Below the pieces are notes generated by a model. That model was not told where the DNA came from. It saw only the letters and a program-made list of their open reading frames with translations, and made no database searches. A program made the position numbers and the translations under genes. DNA of 64,000 bases, taken from the NCBI GenBank assembly GCA_016716305.1, contig JADJWP010000001.1, positions 124,001 to 188,000 on the forward strand, read 5' to 3'. The DNA comes from Chloracidobacterium sp. GTDB taxonomy: Bacteria; Acidobacteriota; Blastocatellia; Pyrinomonadales; Pyrinomonadaceae. Positions 26,036 through 34,970 of the stretch are shown here, one piece after another; the stretch's first letter is position 1; every line of letters begins with the position of its first letter.

Positions 26036-27199
26036 TCAGGCGGATCCGAAATTTTCGACCATACGTCCGCCGATGATCACAAATCGTATATGACCATCCT
26101 CATCCCATCCGAACAGATCAGCCCTTTTTCCGACGCCGATCGCACCTCTATTATCAAACTTGAGCAGCCGTGCTGGATTTGCTGAGGCCATTTGCGCGAT
26201 CTCGGACGCAGAAAACCCATATGCCACGAGGTTGCGCATGGCATCAAGCATAGTTATCACCGAACCTGCGATACTTCCCCGCTCATTTCGAGTCCTGCCG
26301 CCTTCGACGATCACCTTTTCGCTCCACAATGCATATGTGCCGTCGCCTAAGCCGGTCGGAGCGATCGAATCGCTAATGAGCAGAACCTTTTCAGGCGATT
26401 TTGCACGAAGTGCGAACTCGAGCATTGTCGGAACCACATGAATCCCGTCGGCGATAATATCGAACGTCACATCAGGGCTCGTCAATGCCCATCCCGCAAC
26501 GCCGGTTTCGCGATGATGGATACCGGTCATGGCATTGAAGAAATGTGTTACGTGCGATGAGCCGGCACGACGAGCCGCATCGAGCGTCGTCACATCGGCA
26601 TGCGTATGTCCGATCGAGCCGATCCATCCCTGACGATCCAGCTCCTTCGCCAATTCGATGCCGCCTTCGATCTCAGGAGCAAAGGTCATCATGTGAGCGC
26701 CTTTCTTGAGCCTTGGAAGTTCGTCGAGCTCGCTACCGGTGAACTTCTTGAAATATTCGGGCCGCAACGCACCGCACATCTTTTCGTTTGCGAAGACCCC
26801 TTCATAATGCACGCCGACGGCTTGAGCGACCGGCAAATCACGCTGTCTTTCGATCGCTCCATCGATAGCGGCTATCGCCTGCCGATAGTTCTCGGCGGTG
26901 TCCGGAACAAGCGTTGGCATCCATGCCGTCACGCCGTTCCCGGCGAGGAATTTTCCGATCTCCAGCAAACCTTCGGTGTCCGCCGCATTCACGTCTATTC
27001 CGACCGCGCCGTGATTATGTACGTCGATAAAGCCCGGAAAGACCGTCAGGCCGTTACAGTCGATAACGATATCGTACTGGTGCAACGCCTTTTCGATCGT
27101 GGCTTCTGCGATCAAACCATCTTTGATCCCGATGGTCCGTGACTGTTTCGGATCTGGTTCGCCCGCGCAAAGTGCATTCAATAGACAGATCGATCTCAT
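26036..27199 (-). CDS. nagA: N-acetylglucosamine-6-phosphate deacetylase
   Basis: 387 residues of the amidohydrolase superfamily with the NagA signature: PGFIDVHNHGAVGIDV for the first metal-site histidines, HYEGVFANEKMCGALRP carrying the catalytic-site glutamate, GHTHAD and SSHVTHFFNAMTGIHHRETG for substrate and metal contacts, IADGIHV, and the catalytic aspartate in LLISDSIAPTG. It removes acetate from GlcNAc-6-phosphate to give GlcN-6-phosphate. In this window MurQ would supply its substrate. It is followed on the same strand by nothing and is preceded (upstream) by the Oar-like receptor gene with a terminator between. Confidence 0.95.
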   Translation of the reverse strand: MRSICLLNALCAGEPDPKQSRTIGIKDGLIAEATIEKALHQYDIVIDCNGLTVFPGFIDVHNHGAVGIDVNAADTEGLLEIGKFLAGNGVTAWMPTLVPDTAENYRQAIAAIDGAIERQRDLPVAQAVGVHYEGVFANEKMCGALRPEYFKKFTGSELDELPRLKKGAHMMTFAPEIEGGIELAKELDRQGWIGSIGHTHADVTTLDAARRAGSSHVTHFFNAMTGIHHRETGVAGWALTSPDVTFDIIADGIHVVPTMLEFALRAKSPEKVLLISDSIAPTGLGDGTYALWSEKVIVEGGRTRNERGSIAGSVITMLDAMRNLVAYGFSASEIAQMASANPARLLKFDNRGAIGVGKRADLFGWDEDGHIRFVIIGGRMVENFGSA

Positions 27200-27214
27200 C
27201 GTTTAGAATCTTAT

Positions 27215-27251
27215 CAAAGAAAAAAGCCCGCGTCCTTGAATGAACGCGGGC
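27215..27251 (-). terminator. intrinsic terminator after the Oar-like receptor
   Basis: On minus, GCCCGCGT pairs perfectly with ACGCGGGC (27226-27233 and 27244-27251) and is followed by a run of six T and CTTT. It separates the receptor from nagA. Confidence 0.9.
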
Positions 27252-27275
27252 GATAGGTTGAAAGCCGAGCCTCGA

Positions 27276-30200
27276 TCAGAAGTTGAACTTCAGACCGAAC
27301 TGCATCGTACGCGGATCGCGAACCGATATCACCTGGCCGAATGCGGCACTCGTAACATTGGTTTGCAGACCGCGGAAGTTTGACTGATTGAACACGTTGA
27401 AGGCCTCGGCCCTGAACTGCAATCGGAATCGCTCTCCGAAACGCAGATTCTTGACCGCCGTGATGTCGAAACGCGTTGTCGGCGGCCCTTCGATATTACC
27501 GCGAGCGGTATTACCGACGACGTTAGGCACGGGCGTAAATACGCCGGTGACAAGCGGCGGATTCGTAGTGAAACAACTAGTGTTGAACCACTGCTGCGGT
27601 GTCCGTCCGCCGCCCGAATTCGGATCGCACAGCAGGTTCGGCCGGGCCGCAGGGTTCGTGTTCACAATGCCAAGTCCGGCCGCATCATACAGCGAGGTTG
27701 TTGCCGTAAACGGGATGCCCGTATTGTATGTGACTATTCCTGACAACTGCCAACCGCCGAGCACCTTACCAACAAACCCTTCCTGCTTGCTGAAGAAAGG
27801 AACCTCGTACGAATAGTTGATCGAGAGAATATGTCGCCGATCGAATGCGGCCAACTGATATTCGCTTCGGATGTCGTACGCATTTTGCGGTGACGTTGAT
27901 CGGTCGTTGATGCTCGTCGTAAGGTTCTTTGACCACGTGTAATTCGCATTTATGAACGAACCCCCGGCAAACGACTGCTGTGCCGAGACCTGCAGGCTGT
28001 GGTAGTTCGAGTCATACCGCGGCTCGACCATAGCGATCGAACGGTAACCGCGATAAGGCCGAAGCTGATCGAGTATTAAAACATCGGTGAAGGCGGTCGC
28101 ACCAACGACGTTCGTGTTTCCTTGCAGAGCCGTCGTGGCCGAATTGCGGAAAGCGTATCCGGGCTGTTGGCAGGCAACAAGCGTGAAGGGAGCGGCCTGG
28201 CCGACATAATTGTTGCCCGGCGCGCATTGCGATGCGAGGGCCTGGCCCACGGGCAAGCTGTTCTTTTCGGTCAGGCCCTGAAGGTGGGTACCTTTCGAAC
28301 CGTAGTAGCCGATCGTGACAAGCGTCCGACGCGTCAGCTGCTGCTGCCAATCGAGTGACCAATGCTGCATGTAGGGTGTGTTCCAGTCAGACTGAACCGC
28401 ACGCAGACTCGGCGTTACGAGCGATATCGCCGCGGCTGCATTCGCCGCCGGATTATTGAGGCTCGTGTTCGAAGCGGTCGCATTCAACTGGTACGGAGGA
28501 TTGACACCGATATTCTGCAGGAACGTACCATTAAGGACCTGCTCATGATAGATGCCATAACCGGTTCGGATCGAGGTCATGCCTTTGCCGAATGGATCCC
28601 ATGCAATTCCGAATCGCGGAGCAAAGTCGGTCTTAGAGACCTTGATGACGTGTTCGCCCCATGGCGAGACCGTCGGCGTGCAGTTGTTCGCTGCTGTTTG
28701 GTAGTTCTGCGAATTGACGATTATTCCGCCGCAGAAATTACGTGCAGGGTTCACAACTCGGCTGCCCGCACCGGTAACATCCGGTGAATTCGCACGGTTG
28801 AAGAGCTCCGGAACGAAGTTTGAAAGTCGTCCGTTCTCGTCTCGCGGCGACCCGAAGAAAGAGTATCGGACACCGATCGAAAGAGTCAGATTTCGCCGCA
28901 AGCGCCATTCGTCCTGGGCATACCATTCGAGAGCTTTCTGCCGGAGATCGGCGGTATAGTCGAAGCTCGCCTGTGTGAACGTCGATACGTTGCCTACGAG
29001 GAAATTTGCCCACCGCTGCAGATTTTGCGCGACCCCAGTGGTCAATGCGTTGGTCAAAACGCCCCCGCCAGGCAAAGGATAGTTTTGCGGGAATGTCTGG
29101 CCGGTAACAAGCGTCGCCGGAAACGCACTGAAATTCCCCTCGTTGTTGCCCGCAAGAGCGTTCTCGTTCTTTCTGTAGAGTGAATATACGGCGCCGAACT
29201 TCATCGTGTGCGAACCGACCAGATAGGTCAGACCGCCAGTGAAGTTGTGCTTATAGGAGAAGTTGTCATATGGGCCAAAGCTCGTCAGGCCCGTAAAACC
29301 GTTACCGGTGATGGTCGGTATGCGGTCTCGCTCGTTCACGAATGGGAGCGTTACCGGAACCTGCGTGTTCTGGAGCGATAGCAACCCGACATTGTTGCTG
29401 AGGATCGCGCCGTATCCATAATTGTAACGGCCCTCGATTATCAGCTGAGGGCTGACCGCATAGGTCGTCTGAAACGTGTGTGTCTTGCCGGGCGAGTTGG
29501 TCGATGTCGTCGAAACGCCGGGCAAACTCGATCCTGACGAAAAGAGTGCATTACCGTCGAGCGTCGGGATCTTGTCCTGCTGGTAGCGGTAATACATCGA
29601 CCATTTGTCATTTACGCTGTGGTCGATCTTAAAAAGCTCCTGACGAAAATCGGCTTCGTTAGCGATCTGTGTCGTGAGTCCGAACGGATTGCCGACGGTC
29701 CTGTTGTTCGGCAGCGGCAATTGCCGATAGATGCCGTTCAAGTAGGCCAAAGCCGCCGGATTTATCATGTTCGCCGGTATCGGCGTGTTCGCCGGAAGAA
29801 TGTTGGCGCCTGTGCACGTCTCGGAGAGATAAGTGCGGTTAATGCAGACCGGTATCGGGAAGATGCCGTCGCGAAGCAGAGCGTCGGGGACGCTCGTCGT
29901 TACCGCAGAAGTAAAACGCCGGTCGCGACGCTGTTCAGCCGAGAAAAAGAAGAATGTACGGTCCCATTTGCGGAACATGCCGCCGTCATCCTCACCAAAA
30001 TTGAAGAAATAGACAGGGCCGCCGATCGTTCCGCCATAATTGTAGTACCTGAACGGTGCTCGTTTGGCCTTACCATTTTCGTCTCGTCCGAAAGGCGGTG
30101 TGCCTGTGATGCTGTTCGTCAAAAAGTTGTTGGCATTGAAAGCCTCGTTACGAGCAAAGATGAAGGCACTTCCACTAAAGTCCTTGCCGCCGGAACGCGT

Positions 30201-30959
30201 GACAACGTTGATCTGGCCGCCGCCGCTGCGTCCGGATTCAGCCGGATAAAGCGATCGCAGAATGCGAAACTCGCCGATCGAATCAACGCTCGGATAGGCC
30301 TGAATGGTGATATTCGAACCGCGGTCGGTCACGTCAGCACCATCTACCGTGAAGGTATTTTGGCTCGAACGAGCTCCGTTGACCGAGATGTTGACGGTGT
30401 TCGCCTGGCCGTCTGGATTGGTCGTACCGACGTATACCTGATCGGCAAGATCGTTCGAAACGCCTGGTGCGAGAGTGATCAACTGGACCCAGTTTCGGTT
30501 GTTGATCGGGATCTCGCGAACCTGATCGCCGGTGATCACGGTGCCGCTCGCAGGCGAAGTCGTATCGACGGTAAACGCATCAGCCTGGACCGTCACGACC
30601 TCGTCGATGTTGCCGGCCTCGAGGGTGACGTCTACGCTCCTGCGTTGACCGACGTCGACCTTGATATCGGTTTGGATCGCTTTTTTGAAATTCGGCGATT
30701 CGACCGTGACCGAATATGTACTGATCGGGAGATTCGGTGCTGAGAACTCACCACTGCTGTTGGTGACCGCACTTCGGATCGTAATATTGTTCTTTGATGG
30801 GTCCGTGATCGTGACCGTCGCTCCGGCAACAACTGCGCCTGAAGCATCGCGAACCGTTCCGACTATCGAACCCGTGATCTCTTGAGCGCTTACTTCGCTG
30901 CCCATGAAAACCACGAATGAAAGAACGAACAGGATCGAACCCAAAATTTTGTTGTTCAT
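27276..30959 (-). CDS. Oar-like TonB-dependent outer-membrane receptor
   Basis: 1227 residues from the ATG at 30959, preferred over an upstream in-frame ATG because a GAGGAAGGAAGG purine tract lies just before it and the signal peptide (about 1-26, ending EVSAQ) then starts correctly. Residues about 28-110 are a carboxypeptidase-regulatory-like domain (GSIVGTVRDASGAVVAGATVTITD), followed by a plug-like segment (GDQVREIPINNRNWVQL) and a long beta-barrel ending in an aromatic residue (MQFGLKFNF). Acidobacteriota carry many such large receptors, thought to import oligosaccharides or peptides. The location next to wall-recycling genes suggests uptake of peptidoglycan fragments, which is inference. 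It is separated from the next gene upstream by three TTGTT palindromes. Confidence 0.9.
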   Translation of the reverse strand: MNNKILGSILFVLSFVVFMGSEVSAQEITGSIVGTVRDASGAVVAGATVTITDPSKNNITIRSAVTNSSGEFSAPNLPISTYSVTVESPNFKKAIQTDIKVDVGQRRSVDVTLEAGNIDEVVTVQADAFTVDTTSPASGTVITGDQVREIPINNRNWVQLITLAPGVSNDLADQVYVGTTNPDGQANTVNISVNGARSSQNTFTVDGADVTDRGSNITIQAYPSVDSIGEFRILRSLYPAESGRSGGGQINVVTRSGGKDFSGSAFIFARNEAFNANNFLTNSITGTPPFGRDENGKAKRAPFRYYNYGGTIGGPVYFFNFGEDDGGMFRKWDRTFFFFSAEQRRDRRFTSAVTTSVPDALLRDGIFPIPVCINRTYLSETCTGANILPANTPIPANMINPAALAYLNGIYRQLPLPNNRTVGNPFGLTTQIANEADFRQELFKIDHSVNDKWSMYYRYQQDKIPTLDGNALFSSGSSLPGVSTTSTNSPGKTHTFQTTYAVSPQLIIEGRYNYGYGAILSNNVGLLSLQNTQVPVTLPFVNERDRIPTITGNGFTGLTSFGPYDNFSYKHNFTGGLTYLVGSHTMKFGAVYSLYRKNENALAGNNEGNFSAFPATLVTGQTFPQNYPLPGGGVLTNALTTGVAQNLQRWANFLVGNVSTFTQASFDYTADLRQKALEWYAQDEWRLRRNLTLSIGVRYSFFGSPRDENGRLSNFVPELFNRANSPDVTGAGSRVVNPARNFCGGIIVNSQNYQTAANNCTPTVSPWGEHVIKVSKTDFAPRFGIAWDPFGKGMTSIRTGYGIYHEQVLNGTFLQNIGVNPPYQLNATASNTSLNNPAANAAAAISLVTPSLRAVQSDWNTPYMQHWSLDWQQQLTRRTLVTIGYYGSKGTHLQGLTEKNSLPVGQALASQCAPGNNYVGQAAPFTLVACQQPGYAFRNSATTALQGNTNVVGATAFTDVLILDQLRPYRGYRSIAMVEPRYDSNYHSLQVSAQQSFAGGSFINANYTWSKNLTTSINDRSTSPQNAYDIRSEYQLAAFDRRHILSINYSYEVPFFSKQEGFVGKVLGGWQLSGIVTYNTGIPFTATTSLYDAAGLGIVNTNPAARPNLLCDPNSGGGRTPQQWFNTSCFTTNPPLVTGVFTPVPNVVGNTARGNIEGPPTTRFDITAVKNLRFGERFRLQFRAEAFNVFNQSNFRGLQTNVTSAAFGQVISVRDPRTMQFGLKFNF

Positions 30960-31088
30960 AGCCTTCCTTCCTCTTTGCATATTTGGAAAATCGAGATTGC
31001 GAACCATAAGAATTCTTTACGTTTTTGGAAGTTTATCCAAATTTTCGTTATCGTTACGAGCGAACGAATCCGGCATCAATTCCGAAAG

Positions 31089-31146
31089 TTGTTGATAACA
31101 AAAGGTTTGTTACAAAAACGTGAAGCATCGGAACTAATTGTTACAA
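31089..31146. promoter_or_regulatory. cluster of TTGTT/AACAA palindromes upstream of the receptor
   Basis: Three related inverted repeats lie in the 193 bases between the receptor and the serine hydrolase-NamZ gene: TTGTTGATAACAA (31089-31101), TTGTTACAA (31107-31115) and TTGTTACAA (31138-31146). The two identical copies are 31 bases apart, about three helical turns. This is typical of an operator for a dimeric repressor or activator, but the protein is unknown. Confidence 0.45.
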
Positions 31147-31152
31147 GAGCTA

Positions 31153-33861
31153 CTACTTATAAAGCAAATATGATGCCCGACGGCGGCCGAATTCTGTCAA
31201 TGCCGCCTGCCAGGATCTTTCGATCTGTTCGGGCGTTTCACCCCTTTTTAATCGGTCAAGCACATCTTGGTTTACGAGCAACCTCAAATATCGGTCCGCC
31301 TGCCACTCCGCCGGATAGAACTTTCTGATCGCCGCTGCGATCTCGATGCCGGTTCTGACCGAATTGAACCGCGAACGATCCGTGATCACGATATTGACGC
31401 CGCCGAGGTCTTCGTCCTTAAAGACGGATGCTTTCGGTTTGAACCGGACAGGAACGAACCGCACGCCGGGATTATTTCTCTCATTCAGATATTGAGCCAA
31501 CCGCCTGCCATCGAGCCAAGGAGCTCCGATGACCTCAAAGGGCGTATCGGTCCCGCGTCCGACGCTGAGGTTCGTGGTCTCGAGCAGTCCGATGCCCGGA
31601 TAGAGCGTCGCCTGCGTCAGCGAACGCATATTCGGCGACGGGTTCACCCACGTCTGCCCCGTTTCGTCGAACCACATCGACCGCGACCAGCCTTCCATCT
31701 TGACGACGCGAAGGTCGGCTCCGATCTTCCGCTCGGCGTTCATCATCTGGCCAAGCTCGCCGATCGTCAGGCCGTAGCGGACAGGAATGGTGTGAGCAGC
31801 GATGAACGATAGTTTGTCTTCCTCCGCAAGCGAGCCTTCGACCTCATTACCGTTGATGGGGTTGGGCCGGTCGAGAACATACACCGGGATCTTCGCCTTC
31901 GCGGCTTCCTCCATCACATTCTTGAGCGTCGCGGTGTAAGTGTAGAATCTCGCTCCGATGTCCTGAATGTCGTAGACGATCGCGTCGAGCCCCTGCAACT
32001 GCTCCTGCTTTGGCCGACGCATGCCGTCCTTATAGAGCGAGTAAACCGGCAGCCCGGTCTTCTCGTCCTTCGTATCGTCGATCTTCTCCGTATCAAGCTC
32101 ACCGCGTATTCCGTGCTCGGGTGCAAAGATCGAGACGAGGTCGACGTTCTTCGCTTCATGCAAGATATCGATCGTCGATTTCCCTGCCAGATTCCGTCCG
32201 GTGTGATTTGTTACCAAGCCGATCTTCTTGCCTTCGAGCTCCTTAAAGTTGGTCTTTTCGAGAATGTCGATGCCGTTCAAAACCGTCAAAGTATGTACGG
32301 ACTGCGTCCCGCCCGCTTGCCGGCGAGCCGCTTCGGCCCGAGCGACAAATCCCGGCACCTGTGCCGCGACCGCCGCGTTGAACTTCGCTTCGGCCTCTTT
32401 CCATTTCTCGATCGGGAGGTCTTCGATCGCGGATGCGACGATGGTCGCGACTTTCCCGCGGAGCGGGGTCACGTCGCCTTTGCCGTCTGGATGGACGCGG
32501 TTAGAGAGGAAGACGTAGAACGTCTGCGACGTTGGGTCGATCCAGATGCCGGTGCCGGTGAATCCCGTGTGGCCGAACGACCCCAGCGGAAACAGATCGC
32601 CACGGTTAGCCGAGAACGACGTGTTCATGTCCCACCCAAGCCCGCGTGCCGACCCGTCCTCCGCAACCACATACGGCTGCGTCATCTTCGCGATTGTCTG
32701 AGCGGAGAGGACACGCTGCCCGCTAGAGGCGGAAACCCCACCTGTAGGGAGGGTGTACTTACGCCTGCCAGAGACACCCTCGCTACCGCTCGGGTTTCTG
32801 CCTGTGGAGGCCGGAGCCACGCCGCCGTTCAAGAGCATCTGCGCGTAGCGAGCGAGATCGTCGGCGGTCGAGAAGAGCCCGGCGTGACCAGCGACACCAC
32901 CCATTCGGTACGAGGTCGGATCGTGCACCCGCCCGCGAAGAATTTCTTTGCCGGAGGTTTCGTCTCCCTCAAATTTCGAACCAAGATAACTATCTTGGCC
33001 CCTAATGTTTTCCGTAGGCGCGACGGATGACTTGTGGCGTCGATAAAAAGCTACATCCTTGGTAACGTCACCGTACTCACTGACAAATCCGACAGGCATG
33101 TCAACGAACGCAGCGCGATACGGGTGGAAGAAAGTGCGTCCTCGGTTGAGAAGGTCGCGTGGACCAATTATCGGTGTGTAGACCGATTCTTGGAAAAAAG
33201 TACTGACCCCGGATTTTGTGATCCGATGTAGAATCTCCCCCAACACAATGAAGCCGATATCCGAATAAACAAACCTCGTCCCTGGCGGGTTACGAAGCTT
33301 CTCCTTCTTCAACGCCGCGAGCATTCCGTCGCGGCCGGTCCATTTTTCACCGAGATCGAAATCGGGGCGGTAGCCGGAGGTGTGAGTTAGGAGCTGCTGG
33401 ATAGTGACACGTTTGGCGGACTCGTCGTCGATATCGGGGATGAACTTGCCGACCGTATCGTTCAGCCGGAGCTTGCCCTGTTCGACAAGGATCATTATCG
33501 ACGTAGCGGTCGCAACGGGCTTGGTCAGCGACGCGACATCGAAGATCGTATCGACCGTCATCTTCTCGACCGTCGGTACAAGCGAGCGGTTGCCGAACGC
33601 CTTTCTATATACGATCTTCCCTTTGCGTCCGACGATAACGACCGCTCCAGGAAGTTTCTTATCAGCGATGTCAGCAAGTACGATCTGCTCGATCTGATCC
33701 AGCTTCGCCGCGTTCATCCCGACCGAAGCCGGCGCGGCCAGCGGCAGCCCCTGGGCAGCGGTCATAAAAGAAAGCGATCCCGCGAGAACAAAAAGCCTCA
33801 CCGAAAACACAAGGCTGCGGAACACACCTGACTTCCTTAAACTTGAAAAGCGAACGCTCAT
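31153..33861 (-). CDS. serine hydrolase (beta-lactamase/PBP-like) fused to NamZ-type exo-N-acetylmuramidase (DUF1343)
   Basis: 902 residues. A signal peptide (about 1-37) is followed by a class C beta-lactamase-like domain (about 45-475) with S111-x-x-K114 (ASLTKPV), a YSDIG motif near 197 and GHTGFTG near 428. Residues about 530-902 are DUF1343, now known as NamZ: KIGLVTNHTGRN, FAPEHGIRGE, VYDIQDIGARFYTY and YVLDRPNPINGNEVEG. NamZ removes terminal MurNAc from peptidoglycan fragments. A fused hydrolase could first trim or transfer peptide stems. It is transcribed toward the Oar-like receptor and lies beside kinase, murQ and nagZ genes, consistent with MurNAc salvage. Confidence 0.92.
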   Translation of the reverse strand: MSVRFSSLRKSGVFRSLVFSVRLFVLAGSLSFMTAAQGLPLAAPASVGMNAAKLDQIEQIVLADIADKKLPGAVVIVGRKGKIVYRKAFGNRSLVPTVEKMTVDTIFDVASLTKPVATATSIMILVEQGKLRLNDTVGKFIPDIDDESAKRVTIQQLLTHTSGYRPDFDLGEKWTGRDGMLAALKKEKLRNPPGTRFVYSDIGFIVLGEILHRITKSGVSTFFQESVYTPIIGPRDLLNRGRTFFHPYRAAFVDMPVGFVSEYGDVTKDVAFYRRHKSSVAPTENIRGQDSYLGSKFEGDETSGKEILRGRVHDPTSYRMGGVAGHAGLFSTADDLARYAQMLLNGGVAPASTGRNPSGSEGVSGRRKYTLPTGGVSASSGQRVLSAQTIAKMTQPYVVAEDGSARGLGWDMNTSFSANRGDLFPLGSFGHTGFTGTGIWIDPTSQTFYVFLSNRVHPDGKGDVTPLRGKVATIVASAIEDLPIEKWKEAEAKFNAAVAAQVPGFVARAEAARRQAGGTQSVHTLTVLNGIDILEKTNFKELEGKKIGLVTNHTGRNLAGKSTIDILHEAKNVDLVSIFAPEHGIRGELDTEKIDDTKDEKTGLPVYSLYKDGMRRPKQEQLQGLDAIVYDIQDIGARFYTYTATLKNVMEEAAKAKIPVYVLDRPNPINGNEVEGSLAEEDKLSFIAAHTIPVRYGLTIGELGQMMNAERKIGADLRVVKMEGWSRSMWFDETGQTWVNPSPNMRSLTQATLYPGIGLLETTNLSVGRGTDTPFEVIGAPWLDGRRLAQYLNERNNPGVRFVPVRFKPKASVFKDEDLGGVNIVITDRSRFNSVRTGIEIAAAIRKFYPAEWQADRYLRLLVNQDVLDRLKRGETPEQIERSWQAALTEFGRRRASYLLYK

Positions 33862-33911
33862 TCTCTTGATCTTTCTTCTCTCCTTTCGTGCCGTTGCGAT
33901 TCTGCCGGAAA

Positions 33912-34829
33912 CTACCTCTTGGCCTTGAGTTCTTTTTCCCGCTCAGCAAAACTCTCCTTGCATAATCTTACAAACTCTTTCCCGATCGGCGAGAAATGGC
34001 CGCCTCGCAGACGCGCCAGGCCAAGTTCCCATTTGATCTCGGCACCTTCGATCAGCCACGAAACGAGCCTGCCTTCGCGGATCTCCTTCGCGACCGATTT
34101 CGCACCGGTCATCCCGACACCGAGGTTGTTCTCGACCATCATATTGATCGCCTCTTGACGCGAAAGTTCCATCGTGATGTTTGGGCGAACGTTGGCCGCA
34201 TTGAAAAATTCGTCGATCATCCGGCGCGTGTTGCCGCCGCGTTCTCCGAGGATGAGGCTTTCGCCTGCGAGAGTTGCAGCGCTGATATATTTCTCTTTTG
34301 CGAGCGGGTGCTTTGGATGGGCGATGGCTACTATCTCGTCCGAAAACAGCGATTCGGTACTGATGTTGAGATTATCGACCGGCAGCGAAACGAAGGCTGT
34401 ATCGATCTCGCCGTGCATGATCTTATCGACAAGTTTCTGGCTAGTTCCCGATGAAACCGTCAGCTCGGAATTCGGAAACTTCTCTTTCAGCTTATGCATA
34501 ATCGCCGGCAGTTGATTCATCGCAAAAGTGCCGGATGCAGAGCCTATCCGCAGTCGTCCGTATTCCGCACCTGCTACCTCGGCGATCTCTGCAAGTGCCG
34601 AATCATGTTCGCGAAGTATCTTTCGAGCCCGTTCGAGCAGGTATTCGCCGGCTTCGGTCAATATCACGCGGCGTGGCGTGCGGGTAAAAAGCTGTAAGCC
34701 GACCTCGTCCTCAAGCTGACGGATCTGCATCGAGATCGCGGCCTGGGTCACATTCACGCGGCGTGCTCCGGCGGTAAACGTCTTAGCCTCTGCGATCGCC
34801 AGAAATGCTTTTAACTGTCGTATCTCCAT
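33912..34829 (-). CDS. LysR-family transcriptional regulator
   Basis: 305 residues with an N-terminal winged helix-turn-helix (MEIRQLKAFLAIAEAKTFTAGARRVNVTQAAISMQIRQLEDEVG) and a periplasmic-binding-fold effector domain (about 90-300). It is divergent from the amino-sugar kinase, the classic LysR arrangement, and 50 bases upstream of the serine hydrolase-NamZ gene on the same strand. A likely target is the kinase-murQ operon, with a cell-wall sugar or phosphosugar as ligand; that is inference from position. Confidence 0.92.
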   Translation of the reverse strand: MEIRQLKAFLAIAEAKTFTAGARRVNVTQAAISMQIRQLEDEVGLQLFTRTPRRVILTEAGEYLLERARKILREHDSALAEIAEVAGAEYGRLRIGSASGTFAMNQLPAIMHKLKEKFPNSELTVSSGTSQKLVDKIMHGEIDTAFVSLPVDNLNISTESLFSDEIVAIAHPKHPLAKEKYISAATLAGESLILGERGGNTRRMIDEFFNAANVRPNITMELSRQEAINMMVENNLGVGMTGAKSVAKEIREGRLVSWLIEGAEIKWELGLARLRGGHFSPIGKEFVRLCKESFAEREKELKAKR

Positions 34830-34927
34830 CGCGTTTTATTGGAACAACCGGGTGTGATAATAACGTCTTCGTATCAAAGACGCTTATTGATAACATAAAA
34901 TCTGTTAAATTTGATTATATGTCAAGT

Positions 34928-34953
34928 ATGTCGCAGTATATAGCGACATTTTT
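34928..34953 (+). terminator. hairpin with T tract in the kinase leader (possible attenuator or operator)
   Basis: ATGTCGC and GCGACAT can pair across an AT-rich loop (34928-34949) and are followed by TTTT and then a longer T run before the kinase ATG. It lies in the LysR-kinase intergenic region, which also has AT-rich TTGAT...ATGTCAA sequence that could be a LysR site. Confidence 0.4.
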
Positions 34954-34970
34954 AGCATTTTTTTTCCCCA

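Noticed and set aside
29619..30743. Plus-strand frame of 374 codons opposite the Oar-like receptor
   Set aside because: Antisense shadow; receptor motifs on the minus strand are continuous.
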